Shown piece by piece: positions 33,455 to 41,241 of a stretch of 64,000 bases of DNA. The position numbers and the translations under genes were made by a program. Each line of letters starts with the position of its first letter. Within the stretch, counting starts at the first letter, position 1. This DNA is from JACKIP01 sp963710165 (GTDB lineage Bacteria > Pseudomonadota > Alphaproteobacteria > Micavibrionales > Micavibrionaceae). The stretch is taken from contig CAVPYZ010000004.1 of assembly GCA_963710165.1 (NCBI GenBank), forward strand, positions 434,001 to 498,000, given 5' to 3'. The notes below the pieces were generated by a model, which was not told where the DNA came from, did not search any database, and worked only from the letters and a program-made list of their open reading frames with translations.

Positions 33455-35128
33455 ATGGTTGCCATAGAAGGAAATATTCTAACGCCGACATTGAATCGGC
33501 AACTGATTGCGCTGCAAAATACTGCACGCGCACTTGATGCCGCGCAACTTCAACTTGCGAGTGGCAAACTGATTAATTCCGCCCTTGATAATCCCCAAAA
33601 CTTTTTTGCATCGCGCTCTCTTGAAAATAGATCGGGCGATTTGGCGCGACTGCTTGATGGTATCGGACAAAGCATTCGTACGATCGAAGTTGCAGATAAT
33701 GGCGTCAGCGCGGCATTAAAGCTGATCAATACTGCAGAAGCCTATGTCAACGAACTGGAACAGGGTTTTTTATCAGGCGATTTACCCAGTCTGGACGTGA
33801 ATACTTTAATTACAGCGCGCATTGACGAAATTCTGGCAACCAACCCTAACGCTATTGATCTGGGAGGGGGCAGGATTGGTGAAATCTACACAGCAACCGG
33901 ATCAGTCACATTTACACCACCCACAGGGGTTACACAGGTTGATTATCTTGTTGTTGGCGGCGGTGGCGGCGGTGGGAGCAGTACGTTTTTCAGTACAGCA
34001 GGAAGTGGTGGCGGCGGTGCAGGCGGTGTGGTCGAAGGCACATTAAATGTGAATGATAGTACAAATTATACGATCACAGTCGGTGCGGGGGGCGCAGCGG
34101 GGCCAAATGGTAATAATTCCGGTAGTAACGGTAACGACTCTGTTTTTGGAAGTATTACAGGCATCGGCGGCGGTGGCGGCATCGGCGGTAATGGTAATGG
34201 TTCCGATGGCGGATCAGGCGGCGGTGGACGGGGTGGTGTTGGTGGCGTCGCCCTACAGCCGATTTCATTACAAGGTGGGCTGGGCTCAACGGGAGGATTC
34301 GGTCCGTCCCCTAGCGGCTTTGGCGGGGGCGGTGGTGGTGGTGCGACACTGGCCGGAGACGCGCCCACCGCGATTGACGGCGGGGTCGGCGGAACGGGAT
34401 ATACATCCTCTATTGTGAATACGCCTTTGGTTGTTGGCGGCGGCGGCGGAGGAGGAGGAGCGAATGCAGATGCGTTTGGTACAGGCGGACTGGGCGGCGG
34501 AGGAGACGGCGCAAATGACGGGTCCGCGGCAACAGCTGGCGCCGTTAATACAGGCGGCGGTGGTGGCGGTGGTAATAATAACCGCTTAGGCGCCGACGGC
34601 GGATCAGGGATTGTGGCTCTCAGCTATACATTAAAAGACGATACGAAAACACAGGAGCAGCTTGAGTATGAATCAATTCTGACACAGCTTGATCTGTTGG
34701 TTATTGATGCCGATTACAGGGGTATCGGTTTATTGAACGGAGATGATCTGACAACTTTTTTCAATGAAGACCGCACCAGTTTTCTTGTCACCGAAGGTAT
34801 AAGTGCCAGTTCGGATGGGTTGGGACTGACAACCTTTGATTTCTTAGAGATTGAAGATGTGCAAAATGCCCTCATACAAATACGCGACGCACGCGACAGC
34901 CTCCGTAATTTTGGACAAACCCTGACAAATGATATTAATATTATAAAGAACCGTGAAATATTTACGCGCAGCACGGTAAATACGCTGGAAAACGGCAGTA
35001 GCGATTTGGTGGTGGCAGATCAAAATGAACTGGGGGCGCAATTGCTTGCCCTACAAACCAGACAGGCATTACAATTTAATATTCTGTCACTCTCGGCGCA
35101 ACAACCATCACTGGCACTGTTCAGTTAG
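33455..35128 (+). CDS. Flagellin-like protein with glycine-rich central domain
   Basis: The 557-residue protein has flagellin-type ends: residues 1-115 (LQLASGKLINSALDNPQNFFA, then a long heptad helix) and about 405-557 (VIDADYRGIGLLNGDDLTTFF, LTNDINIIKNREIFTRSTVNTLENG and a terminal ILSLSAQQPSLALFS). From about residue 148 to 395 the variable region is a glycine-rich repeat domain opening SVTFTPPTGVTQVDYLVVGGGG, a layout seen in glycine-rich surface/adhesin domains. The N-terminal block shares ALDNPQNFFAS with the other flagellin at 12198, so they are paralogues with different inserts. The repetitive GGCGGC-type coding sequence is prone to length change. Confidence 0.87.
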   Translation: MVAIEGNILTPTLNRQLIALQNTARALDAAQLQLASGKLINSALDNPQNFFASRSLENRSGDLARLLDGIGQSIRTIEVADNGVSAALKLINTAEAYVNELEQGFLSGDLPSLDVNTLITARIDEILATNPNAIDLGGGRIGEIYTATGSVTFTPPTGVTQVDYLVVGGGGGGGSSTFFSTAGSGGGGAGGVVEGTLNVNDSTNYTITVGAGGAAGPNGNNSGSNGNDSVFGSITGIGGGGGIGGNGNGSDGGSGGGGRGGVGGVALQPISLQGGLGSTGGFGPSPSGFGGGGGGGATLAGDAPTAIDGGVGGTGYTSSIVNTPLVVGGGGGGGGANADAFGTGGLGGGGDGANDGSAATAGAVNTGGGGGGGNNNRLGADGGSGIVALSYTLKDDTKTQEQLEYESILTQLDLLVIDADYRGIGLLNGDDLTTFFNEDRTSFLVTEGISASSDGLGLTTFDFLEIEDVQNALIQIRDARDSLRNFGQTLTNDINIIKNREIFTRSTVNTLENGSSDLVVADQNELGAQLLALQTRQALQFNILSLSAQQPSLALFS

Positions 35129-35214
35129 GCCGTAAAGCCTATATCAATAATTGACATTAGCTGTATTCTCATGAGAGTTTGAGCTGTATTTTAAAAATAA
35201 AGGATATTAAGAGC

Positions 35215-35769
35215 ATGAAAAAATATACGTCCGTTTTTGCCGCCATCATGATTATGTTTTTTGCCGTTACGGCGCATGCACAACAAAATATTACAGCAGA
35301 TCAGCTGAATGCTTTTCTCTCCACATTGAAAGATGTGAAGTCACTATCGCAAGATTTGAATGAAAAGGGTAAAGTCGGCTTCCTGAGGAAAAATCTGGGT
35401 GTTGTAAATAATGAAGGATTTACACCCTATACCAGCGCAGTGGGGTTATTAAAAGTGAACTTTCCAAAGCATTATTCAAGAATGCAAAGTACAGCAAAAA
35501 GAGCAGGTTTTTCATCCCTAGCACAATGGTCGCAAACGGGTGATACGATTATTGCTGCGTATATGAGTAATAAAGTCCTGCCGGGTGATAAAAGCCAGTT
35601 GACCCCGATCGAACAAGCAGACCCGAAGAGTATTGCAACGATGTCACAACGCGCGCAAGACAGAATCAAGACAACGCAATATACGATGAAGCTTCTTAGA
35701 AATGTCTCTGACGAGAACAGGCGTCTGGCATCAAAATACAAAACACAGATCGAGCAAGCGATTAAATAA
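35215..35769 (+). CDS. Exported hypothetical protein
   Basis: I do not recognise this protein of 184 residues. The ATG at 35215 gives a textbook signal peptide (MKKYTSVFAAIMIMFFAVTA, cut after HA); the frame begins earlier at 35179. The mature part is helical and polar, with EQADPKSIATMSQRAQDRIKTTQYTMKLLRNVSDENRRLASKYKTQIEQAIK forming a likely C-terminal helical bundle. It lies 86 bp downstream of the flagellin on the same strand, so it could be co-transcribed with it, but no functional link is shown. Confidence 0.7.
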   Translation: MKKYTSVFAAIMIMFFAVTAHAQQNITADQLNAFLSTLKDVKSLSQDLNEKGKVGFLRKNLGVVNNEGFTPYTSAVGLLKVNFPKHYSRMQSTAKRAGFSSLAQWSQTGDTIIAAYMSNKVLPGDKSQLTPIEQADPKSIATMSQRAQDRIKTTQYTMKLLRNVSDENRRLASKYKTQIEQAIK

Positions 35770-35789
35770 CATAAAAATCAAAATAACCC

Positions 35790-35819
35790 TTGATTTAAAG
35801 GGTGTCTTTACCCTATAAA
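35790..35819 (+). promoter_or_regulatory. Sigma-70 type promoter for rpmI-rplT
   Basis: TTGATT (35790-35795) and TATAAA (35814-35819) are separated by 18 bases. The same stretch contains two alternative hairpins, ACCCTT with AAGGGT and AGGGT with ACCCT. Transcription would begin near 35826, leaving a leader of about 80 bases before rpmI. Confidence 0.6.
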
Positions 35820-35906
35820 TGCACACGAATTGGTGATCAGGCTATATAGTTTATCGGCTGCCTCGGTCATCGCAGTAAGTTTAACCCTTTTATAAAGGAG
35901 ATCAAA

Positions 35907-36173
35907 ATGCCGAAGATGAAAACCAAAAGTGGTGCCAAGAAGCGTTTTAAAATAACGTCTTCCGGCAAAGTAAAATTCAAACAATCCAACGCAAGACACC
36001 GTCTTCTGTCGCGTCCAAAGTCAATGAAGCGTAAAGCACGCGGCATGGCCGTTATGTGTGACGCCGATGAAAATATTGTGAAGAAGTACATGCCTTATGC
36101 ACGTAAGCGTAAGAAGCTGACCCGCGATACCAGAATTGAAGACAATAATCTAAACAGAACGGGAGATAACTAA
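35907..36173 (+). CDS. rpmI: 50S ribosomal protein L35
   Basis: An 88-residue basic protein with the start MPKMKTKSGAKKRFKITSSGKVK and the RHRLLSRPKSMKRKARG core of L35; it is longer than the usual 65 residues because of a C-terminal extension after KYMPYARKRKKLTRDTR. A strong ribosome-binding site (AAAGGAG at 35896-35902) precedes it. It is followed after one base by rplT. In most bacteria infC precedes these genes; here the preceding gene is an unrelated exported protein. Confidence 0.95.
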   Translation: MPKMKTKSGAKKRFKITSSGKVKFKQSNARHRLLSRPKSMKRKARGMAVMCDADENIVKKYMPYARKRKKLTRDTRIEDNNLNRTGDN

Positions 36174-36174
36174 G

Positions 36175-36546
36175 ATGTCACGTGTAAAAGGTGGAACAAC
36201 GGCACACGCCCGTCACAAGAAAGTTGTTAAAAATGCGAAGGGCTATTACGGCCGTCGTAAAAATTGTTTCCGTACAGCAGTTCAGGCTGTTGAAAAAGCA
36301 GGTCAGTATGCATATCGCGACCGTCGTGCAAAGAAACGTAATTTCCGTCGTCTATGGATACAACGTATTAATGCGGCAGCCCGTCTGCACGGTATGACAT
36401 ATTCTGTATTCATGGGTGGTCTGATCAAGGCCGGTATCGAAGTTGACCGCAAGGTTCTGTCCGATATTGCGATTACGGATGAAGCGGCGTTTAAAGCGAT
36501 TGCCGATCAAGTGCAAAAAGTTTTAAAAACAGCTGAAAAAGCGTAA
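36175..36546 (+). CDS. rplT: 50S ribosomal protein L20
   Basis: A 123-residue protein that nucleates 50S assembly by binding 23S rRNA. The sequence MSRVKGGTTAHARHKKVVKNAKGYYGRRKNCFRTA is the L20 N-terminus, followed by the RRLWIQRINAAARLHGMTYSVFMGGL core. It begins one base after the rpmI stop and shares its promoter. A good terminator follows at 36582. pheS, which often follows in other bacteria, is absent. Confidence 0.97.
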   Translation: MSRVKGGTTAHARHKKVVKNAKGYYGRRKNCFRTAVQAVEKAGQYAYRDRRAKKRNFRRLWIQRINAAARLHGMTYSVFMGGLIKAGIEVDRKVLSDIAITDEAAFKAIADQVQKVLKTAEKA

Positions 36547-36581
36547 AAATAACAATTTTTTAAAAATTACCGGAATACTAT

Positions 36582-36607
36582 AAAAGCCGCTTTTCAGCGG
36601 CTTTTTT
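36582..36607 (+). terminator. Terminator of rpmI-rplT
   Basis: Perfect stem AAAAGCCGC / GCGGCTTTT with a four-base loop (TTTTCA region) and T tract, 36 bases after rplT. Confidence 0.85.
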
Positions 36608-37110
36608 GCACAGGCTTATCCACATATTATACACCAAATCACCCACAACTTTTTGATTTTATTGGCTTTTTTGCTCTGGACAAAGGGCGCGGGTTCGGGC
36701 AATCTAGATTTATAAGCACAGACAAACAAACTTAAACAAGTATGGATCTGGAAACATTTGGCAGTTGTTTTTAGATGAGATTGCAAGTCTGAATATGTTT
36801 AGCCAGTCGGGGGACATACACCTGATAAGGATTTGAATAAGATGTGTACATATCTTTGTTCAACGCCGAAGAAAATAGCTCAGGTCTTCACTTGAACTAT
36901 TTTCGGAAAAGACCATCATAATCATACGAACGGCCTTGTGTCGCAGAGTGGATTAAAATGGCACTTACCACAACGGTCTTTATGACCAAGATACGACCTG
37001 TATTTGCTCAATTTAAGATAGCCTCGGTTATTGGAGTTAATTACAGGTCGTTTTCTTGTTTTGGATAAAACAGATTCTATGCCCGCGTATTTCTATGTTA
37101 TTTTTTATGC
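36608..37110. other. Non-coding region with DnaA-box-like cluster; candidate origin and structured RNA
   Basis: About 500 bases with no gene. Near its left end is a perfect DnaA box TTATCCACA (36616-36624), then TTATACACC (36627-36635, 8 of 9) and TCACCCACA (36639-36647, 7 of 9), all in the same direction with 11-12 base spacing, directly followed by an AT-rich run (36649-36674). A further 7-of-9 site is at 36712-36720. Further on are inverted repeats: GAAAATAG/CTATTTTC (36871-36904), competing GGTCTT/AAGACC (36883-36914), GGTC/GACC (about 36979-36991), and ACGACCTGTA/TACAGGTCGT near 36993-37052. This could be an origin, a small RNA, or both; see findings. Confidence 0.4.
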
Positions 37111-37716
37111 ATGAATTCAAGTTATAAAAATAAAGCACTCATTACTATGGCAGGAGTTGTTCTTCTGGGATGTATTGTTGTCATCAGTGCTAACTTACTC
37201 GGTATATTCTTTGTTGAAAAGCATGATCCGATTAGCGAAACAATAAGTACGCTTGCCATTGGAAAGTATGCATGGATTGTTGATTTAGGACTCGACGCTT
37301 TTGCAGTGAGCCTTTTGTCTTTGGCAATCGGATTTTATTTTATTAAATTTGATAGTGTCAAATGGAAGGTATGTATCTTTCTACTGGTATTACTTTCTAT
37401 CGATATTTATCTTATTTCTGAGCATAACGAATATGCAGATAGTATGGATAAGGAGGGGCGCATACATATTTATTGCGTCTATTTTTTAGGTGCCTGTTTT
37501 TCTGCGATCACACTTCTATGTGGACAAATACTTCGCGATACTCATCAACAATGGTCACGCTATCATTATATTTTTTTTGCTATTTGGAGTGTTTTTGCTC
37601 CGCTTTTCTTTTTCGTCCCGACGAGCATAGACGGGCTATATGAAAGAGGTCTCGCCATCATAATGGTTGGCTGGGTTATAAGCCAAGCATGGTTTTTATA
37701 TAAAGAAGCAAGATGA
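37111..37716 (+). CDS. DUF998 family membrane protein
   Basis: A 201-residue integral membrane protein with about six helices. The first loop HDPISETISTLAIGKYAWIVDLG is the hallmark of the DUF998 family, whose function is unknown. The ATG at 37111 is used; no good ribosome-binding site is visible, though the stretch before it is AT-rich. Composition is more AT-rich than the ribosomal genes upstream. It is a single gene, with acs convergent downstream. Confidence 0.8.
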   Translation: MNSSYKNKALITMAGVVLLGCIVVISANLLGIFFVEKHDPISETISTLAIGKYAWIVDLGLDAFAVSLLSLAIGFYFIKFDSVKWKVCIFLLVLLSIDIYLISEHNEYADSMDKEGRIHIYCVYFLGACFSAITLLCGQILRDTHQQWSRYHYIFFAIWSVFAPLFFFVPTSIDGLYERGLAIIMVGWVISQAWFLYKEAR

Positions 37717-37795
37717 GAGAGGTCTTTAATGAAATCAATTAAAGAGAAAAATTATTTGTAAATATTATTACACTCATCCCTATTTGTTCTTGTTT

Positions 37796-37811
37796 TGTTT
37801 CACGTGAAATA
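37796..37811. promoter_or_regulatory. parS-like ParB binding site
   Basis: TGTTTCACGTGAAATA matches the widely conserved parS consensus at 15 of 16 positions (the 15th base T instead of C), and its core TTTCACGTGAAA is a perfect 12-bp palindrome. It lies directly after the acs stop codon, outside any gene. ParB binds such sites to segregate the chromosome origin region. I noticed no second copy in the window. Confidence 0.75.
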
Positions 37812-39758
37812 CTATTTCTTATTTTCAATCAACTCATCGACAACACCGGGGTCGGCAAGCGTTGAGGTGTCGCCTAGGCTATCCTGCTCGCCTGCCGCAA
37901 TTTTGCGTAAGATGCGGCGCATGATTTTGCCGGATCGGGTTTTGGGTAAGCCGGGTGCCCATTGAATAATATCGGCTTTTACTATGGGGCCGATTTTTTC
38001 ACGTAAGAGTTTGTTGATGTCTGTTTTAATCTCATCATTCTCATTAAACCCTTCCTTTAGCGTGACGTAGGCATAAACACCTTGTCCTTTCACGTCATGG
38101 GGGAAACCGACCACGGCCGATTCGGCCACGGCTTTATGCTCATTAATGGCGCTTTCGATTTCTGCTGTACCCAAACGATGACCTGAAACATTAATCACAT
38201 CATCCACGCGGCCCGTGATCCAATAATAACTGTCCGCGTCGCGGCGTGCCCCGTCGCCTGTGAAATAAACACCTTCAAAAGTTGAGAAATAAGTAATCTC
38301 AAAACGGTCATGATCGCCGTAGAGGCTACGCATTTGACCCGGCCAGCTATCCATAATGCACAGCATACCTTCGGCTTCACCTTCCAGAATGTGACCTTCA
38401 TTATCCAAAATGGCAGGATATACCCCAAAAAATGGTTTGGTGGCGGAGCCCGGTTTCATATCCGTGGCATAGGGAAGGGGGGTGATGAGGTGCCCACCCG
38501 TCTCTGTTTGCCACCATGTATCGACAATCGGACATTTTTCATTTCCAACAACTTCATAGTACCAGTTCCAGGCTTCAAGGTTGATAGGCTCGCCGACTGT
38601 TCCCAAAATACGCAAAGAGCTGCGATCACAATTTTTAACAAAATCATCCCCTGCCTTAATCAAGGATCGTATCGCGGTGGGTGCGGTGTAAAAACTGTTC
38701 ACATGGTGTTTCTCGACAATCTGCCAAAAGCGCGACCAGTCAGGATAATTCGGGACGCCTTCAAACATTAAGGTTGTGGCGCGGTTGGCCAGAGGGCCGT
38801 AAACGATGTAGGAATGACCTGTAATCCAACCCACATCCGCCGTACACCAATAGACATCATTTTCCTGATAATCGAACACATATTCATGTGTCATCGCCGC
38901 ATAGACCAAATAACCCGCGGTGGTATGAAGTACACCTTTAGGTTTGCCTGTTGAGCCAGAGGTATAAAGTATGAAAAGCGGATCTTCGGCGTTCATATGC
39001 TCAATTGTGCAGCTGGGTTCTTGTTTCGCGACATATTCATGCCACCAGACGTCACGCTTTTTATCCCATTCAATCTCTCCCCCTGTGCGTTTCAGCACGA
39101 ATACTGTTTGAACATCGGGGCATTCGGTGATGGCTTTATCGACATTTTTCTTTAAAGGGATTGTTTTGCCGCCGCGTACGCCTTCATCGGCCGTAATAAC
39201 GACGCTGGAATCGCAATCTAGGATCCGATCACGCAGGGCGTCTGGTGAAAACCCGCCAAACACCACGGAATGTACCGCGCCAATTCGCGCACAGGCCAGC
39301 ATGGCATATGCCGCCTCGGGAACCATCGGCATATAGATCGTGACGCGATCACCTTTTTTCACGCCACGTTTTTTTAATGCATTGCCGAGTTTGCAAACTT
39401 CATCATGTAATTCCTGATAAGTAATATGTTTGGAATCGGTTGGCTCGTCACCTTCCCAGATAATGGCGACCTGATCGGCGTGCTTTTTCAGATGGCGATC
39501 AATACAATTTGCAGATACGTTTAAAACGCCGTCTTCGTACCATTTAATGGAAACAGGTTTGAAAAAGGAGGTGTTCTTGATGATCGTCGGGTCTTTAAAC
39601 CAGTCCAGACGTTGCGCCTGCACACGCCAGAAAATATCAGGCGCATTAACGGAGCCATTATACATTGCCTCATATTTCTCTGCATTGATGTGCGGCGTAT
39701 GGTTGGGCGATGGCGGTGCGATTTTCTTGGGCTTTTCAGTCGGCGTTGTCATAGTCAA
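37812..39758 (-). CDS. acs: Acetyl-CoA synthetase (AMP-forming)
   Basis: Activates acetate to acetyl-CoA through an acetyl-adenylate. The 648-residue protein shows the adenylate-forming motifs YTSGSTGKPKGV (A3), WWQTETGGHL (A5), YFTGDGARRDADSYYWITGRVDDVINVSGHRLGTAEIE (A7-A8) and the C-terminal PKTRSGKIMRR with the catalytic, acetylation-regulated Lys. The N-terminal domain NAEKYEAMYNGSVNAPDIFW is the usual Acs start. It is a single gene facing the DUF998 gene; a parS-like site abuts its stop codon. Confidence 0.97.
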   Translation of the reverse strand: MTMTTPTEKPKKIAPPSPNHTPHINAEKYEAMYNGSVNAPDIFWRVQAQRLDWFKDPTIIKNTSFFKPVSIKWYEDGVLNVSANCIDRHLKKHADQVAIIWEGDEPTDSKHITYQELHDEVCKLGNALKKRGVKKGDRVTIYMPMVPEAAYAMLACARIGAVHSVVFGGFSPDALRDRILDCDSSVVITADEGVRGGKTIPLKKNVDKAITECPDVQTVFVLKRTGGEIEWDKKRDVWWHEYVAKQEPSCTIEHMNAEDPLFILYTSGSTGKPKGVLHTTAGYLVYAAMTHEYVFDYQENDVYWCTADVGWITGHSYIVYGPLANRATTLMFEGVPNYPDWSRFWQIVEKHHVNSFYTAPTAIRSLIKAGDDFVKNCDRSSLRILGTVGEPINLEAWNWYYEVVGNEKCPIVDTWWQTETGGHLITPLPYATDMKPGSATKPFFGVYPAILDNEGHILEGEAEGMLCIMDSWPGQMRSLYGDHDRFEITYFSTFEGVYFTGDGARRDADSYYWITGRVDDVINVSGHRLGTAEIESAINEHKAVAESAVVGFPHDVKGQGVYAYVTLKEGFNENDEIKTDINKLLREKIGPIVKADIIQWAPGLPKTRSGKIMRRILRKIAAGEQDSLGDTSTLADPGVVDELIENKK

Positions 39759-39908
39759 ATTCCTTATATTCAGAATCTTATCAAATCAAAAAAATAGCAA
39801 AATCCCAAGGTGAAACTTTTGTGCATCGCACCTTAATGCTTATATATGGAATAATTGACTCGTCTAGGTATCGATAGTATTGTCGTTTCAAAATATAAGG
39901 ATTATGTC

Positions 39909-40808
39909 ATGTCATTCGTTCCCGCAATTGCCGCTTTAACATCATCGTTTTTAGGAGCGACTGAGCTACCCCCTCAAAATAATAATCAGATAGAGCAATG
40001 GTCTGCTATTAACTCGGGGGCGCTTTCCTCTGTCATTCAAGCGCCATATTCCAATGATAATACAATGACAATTCAGCTAGCTCAAAGTAATCCTGAGGAT
40101 GTTATTAGAGGTATATTAGGTGCGATCATACGAGACAAATTAGAAGATGAAGGTATATTACCAGAGCGTCAATCTGCGCCGGATTTACCAAGAAGTAGGC
40201 AGGCGGGGATTAATCGTGTTTCGGATGGATTCGTATCACCAGACGAAGTTCAAACTTTTGACTATATTGGTGAGAATAGTAGAACAGGTATAAATTTCTG
40301 GGATATTACGGTTAGAGATTACGGCGTGGTATGTGGTGCGACACAAAGTGACAGTTCGCCGCAACGTCAAACTATGCAAATTGCGCAATATAATTCTTGC
40401 CTTGAGCCGGCTCAGAGAACACCGCTTATCGACAGAATAGAAAGAGATTTCGATGAAAGATCAACTGCGCCGGATCAAAGCCCGCGCCCTGTTCAAAGAC
40501 CAAGATGGATCGAAGATGCATATGGTCGTGATGCGCGCCGCATTGAGCCTGATATTGATCGTCTCGAAGCAACCAGTACATTTCAACAGATTGTCGCAGA
40601 CGGATTTATAGCCCCAAGTGAATTGATTGCATCACAGCAAATCGGCACAGGCCCTAGCTCCATTGATGGACAGTTTTACTATGATATTTATATCGAAAGC
40701 GGCAGCGTCATATGTGGGCGTAATCCGCATGACATTGAACTGGAAATTGTAGGGGCAGAATATGTCCAACCCGTTGGCTGTCGAGAACGTTATGAGCCGA
40801 ATAGATAA
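39909..40808 (+). CDS. Exported hypothetical protein with two similar domains
   Basis: I do not recognise this protein of 299 residues. The ATG at 39909, eight bases after an AAGGA, is preferred to the TTG at 39855. The N-terminus has a weak signal-like segment (FVPAIAALTSSFLGATE). Two parts look like a duplicated domain: about residues 107-144 (GFVSPDEV...NFWDITVRDYGVVCG) and 231-269 (GFIAPSEL...YYDIYIESGSVICG), each followed by an acidic or polar tail. The shared C-G ending after a beta-like run suggests a small Cys-bearing fold. A Pro/Arg-rich linker (DQSPRPVQRPRW) separates them. A terminator follows the gene. Confidence 0.7.
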   Translation: MSFVPAIAALTSSFLGATELPPQNNNQIEQWSAINSGALSSVIQAPYSNDNTMTIQLAQSNPEDVIRGILGAIIRDKLEDEGILPERQSAPDLPRSRQAGINRVSDGFVSPDEVQTFDYIGENSRTGINFWDITVRDYGVVCGATQSDSSPQRQTMQIAQYNSCLEPAQRTPLIDRIERDFDERSTAPDQSPRPVQRPRWIEDAYGRDARRIEPDIDRLEATSTFQQIVADGFIAPSELIASQQIGTGPSSIDGQFYYDIYIESGSVICGRNPHDIELEIVGAEYVQPVGCRERYEPNR

Positions 40809-40810
40809 AT

Positions 40811-40836
40811 AAAAACCGCCTTTGAGGCGGTTTTTA
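40811..40836 (+). terminator. Bidirectional terminator
   Basis: Perfect stem AAAAACCGCC / GGCGGTTTTT with a six-base loop. It ends the plus-strand gene at 40808 and, by symmetry, the minus-strand lipoprotein gene at 40838, whose stop is immediately beside it. Confidence 0.85.
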
Positions 40837-40837
40837 T

Positions 40838-41161
40838 TTATTGACCTGGAAGGGGTATGTTATCAGGAAAGCCTGTTTGCCGTGAACAACCTGCAGGGCG
40901 ACCTACCAAATTACCAAAAGCGTCATAGTTTGCTCTTTGAATGCAACTGCCGGCTCTATTTTGAGCACTACTTGCAATACCAGCACCTATAGCTGCGCTA
41001 GCAGCTGTGATACGACTATCGCCATCACTAAGTTCGTTGCCTATAATTCCACCGATACCACCTCCGATTAATCTTGCGTCTGTCTGGCTCATGCCAGATG
41101 GTACACAACCAGCTGCTAAAACAGCTAATCCAAAAGCGCCTGTCATTCTTGCTATACTCAT
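40838..41161 (-). CDS. Small glycine-zipper lipoprotein
   Basis: A 107-residue lipoprotein: signal with lipobox LAAGC near residue 18, then a glycine-zipper stretch RLIGGGIGGIIGNELSDG and AASAAIGAGIASS that resembles SmpA/17-kDa-antigen type envelope proteins. The C-terminal part has three Cys residues with Arg and Asn (SCIQRANYDAFG, PAGCSRQTG). Function unknown; such proteins are usually anchored in the outer membrane. The ATG at 41161 follows AGGAG (41168-41172 on the plus strand shows the complement CTCCT). Confidence 0.8.
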   Translation of the reverse strand: MSIARMTGAFGLAVLAAGCVPSGMSQTDARLIGGGIGGIIGNELSDGDSRITAASAAIGAGIASSAQNRAGSCIQRANYDAFGNLVGRPAGCSRQTGFPDNIPLPGQ

Positions 41162-41241
41162 AATAAACTCCTCTATGTTATGAGGAGTTTAATACGCTTG
41201 TTTTAAGGATAAGTCAAATTCATCAATATTATAAAAATACA

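Noticed and set aside
34053..34418. Open frames on both strands of the glycine-rich part of the flagellin
   Set aside because: They result from the GGC/GGT repeat and are fully contained in the flagellin gene, which has clear terminal flagellin domains.
33940..34620. Glycine-codon repeats considered as a CRISPR or tandem repeat array
   Set aside because: Units have no fixed length or spacers and are part of an open coding frame.
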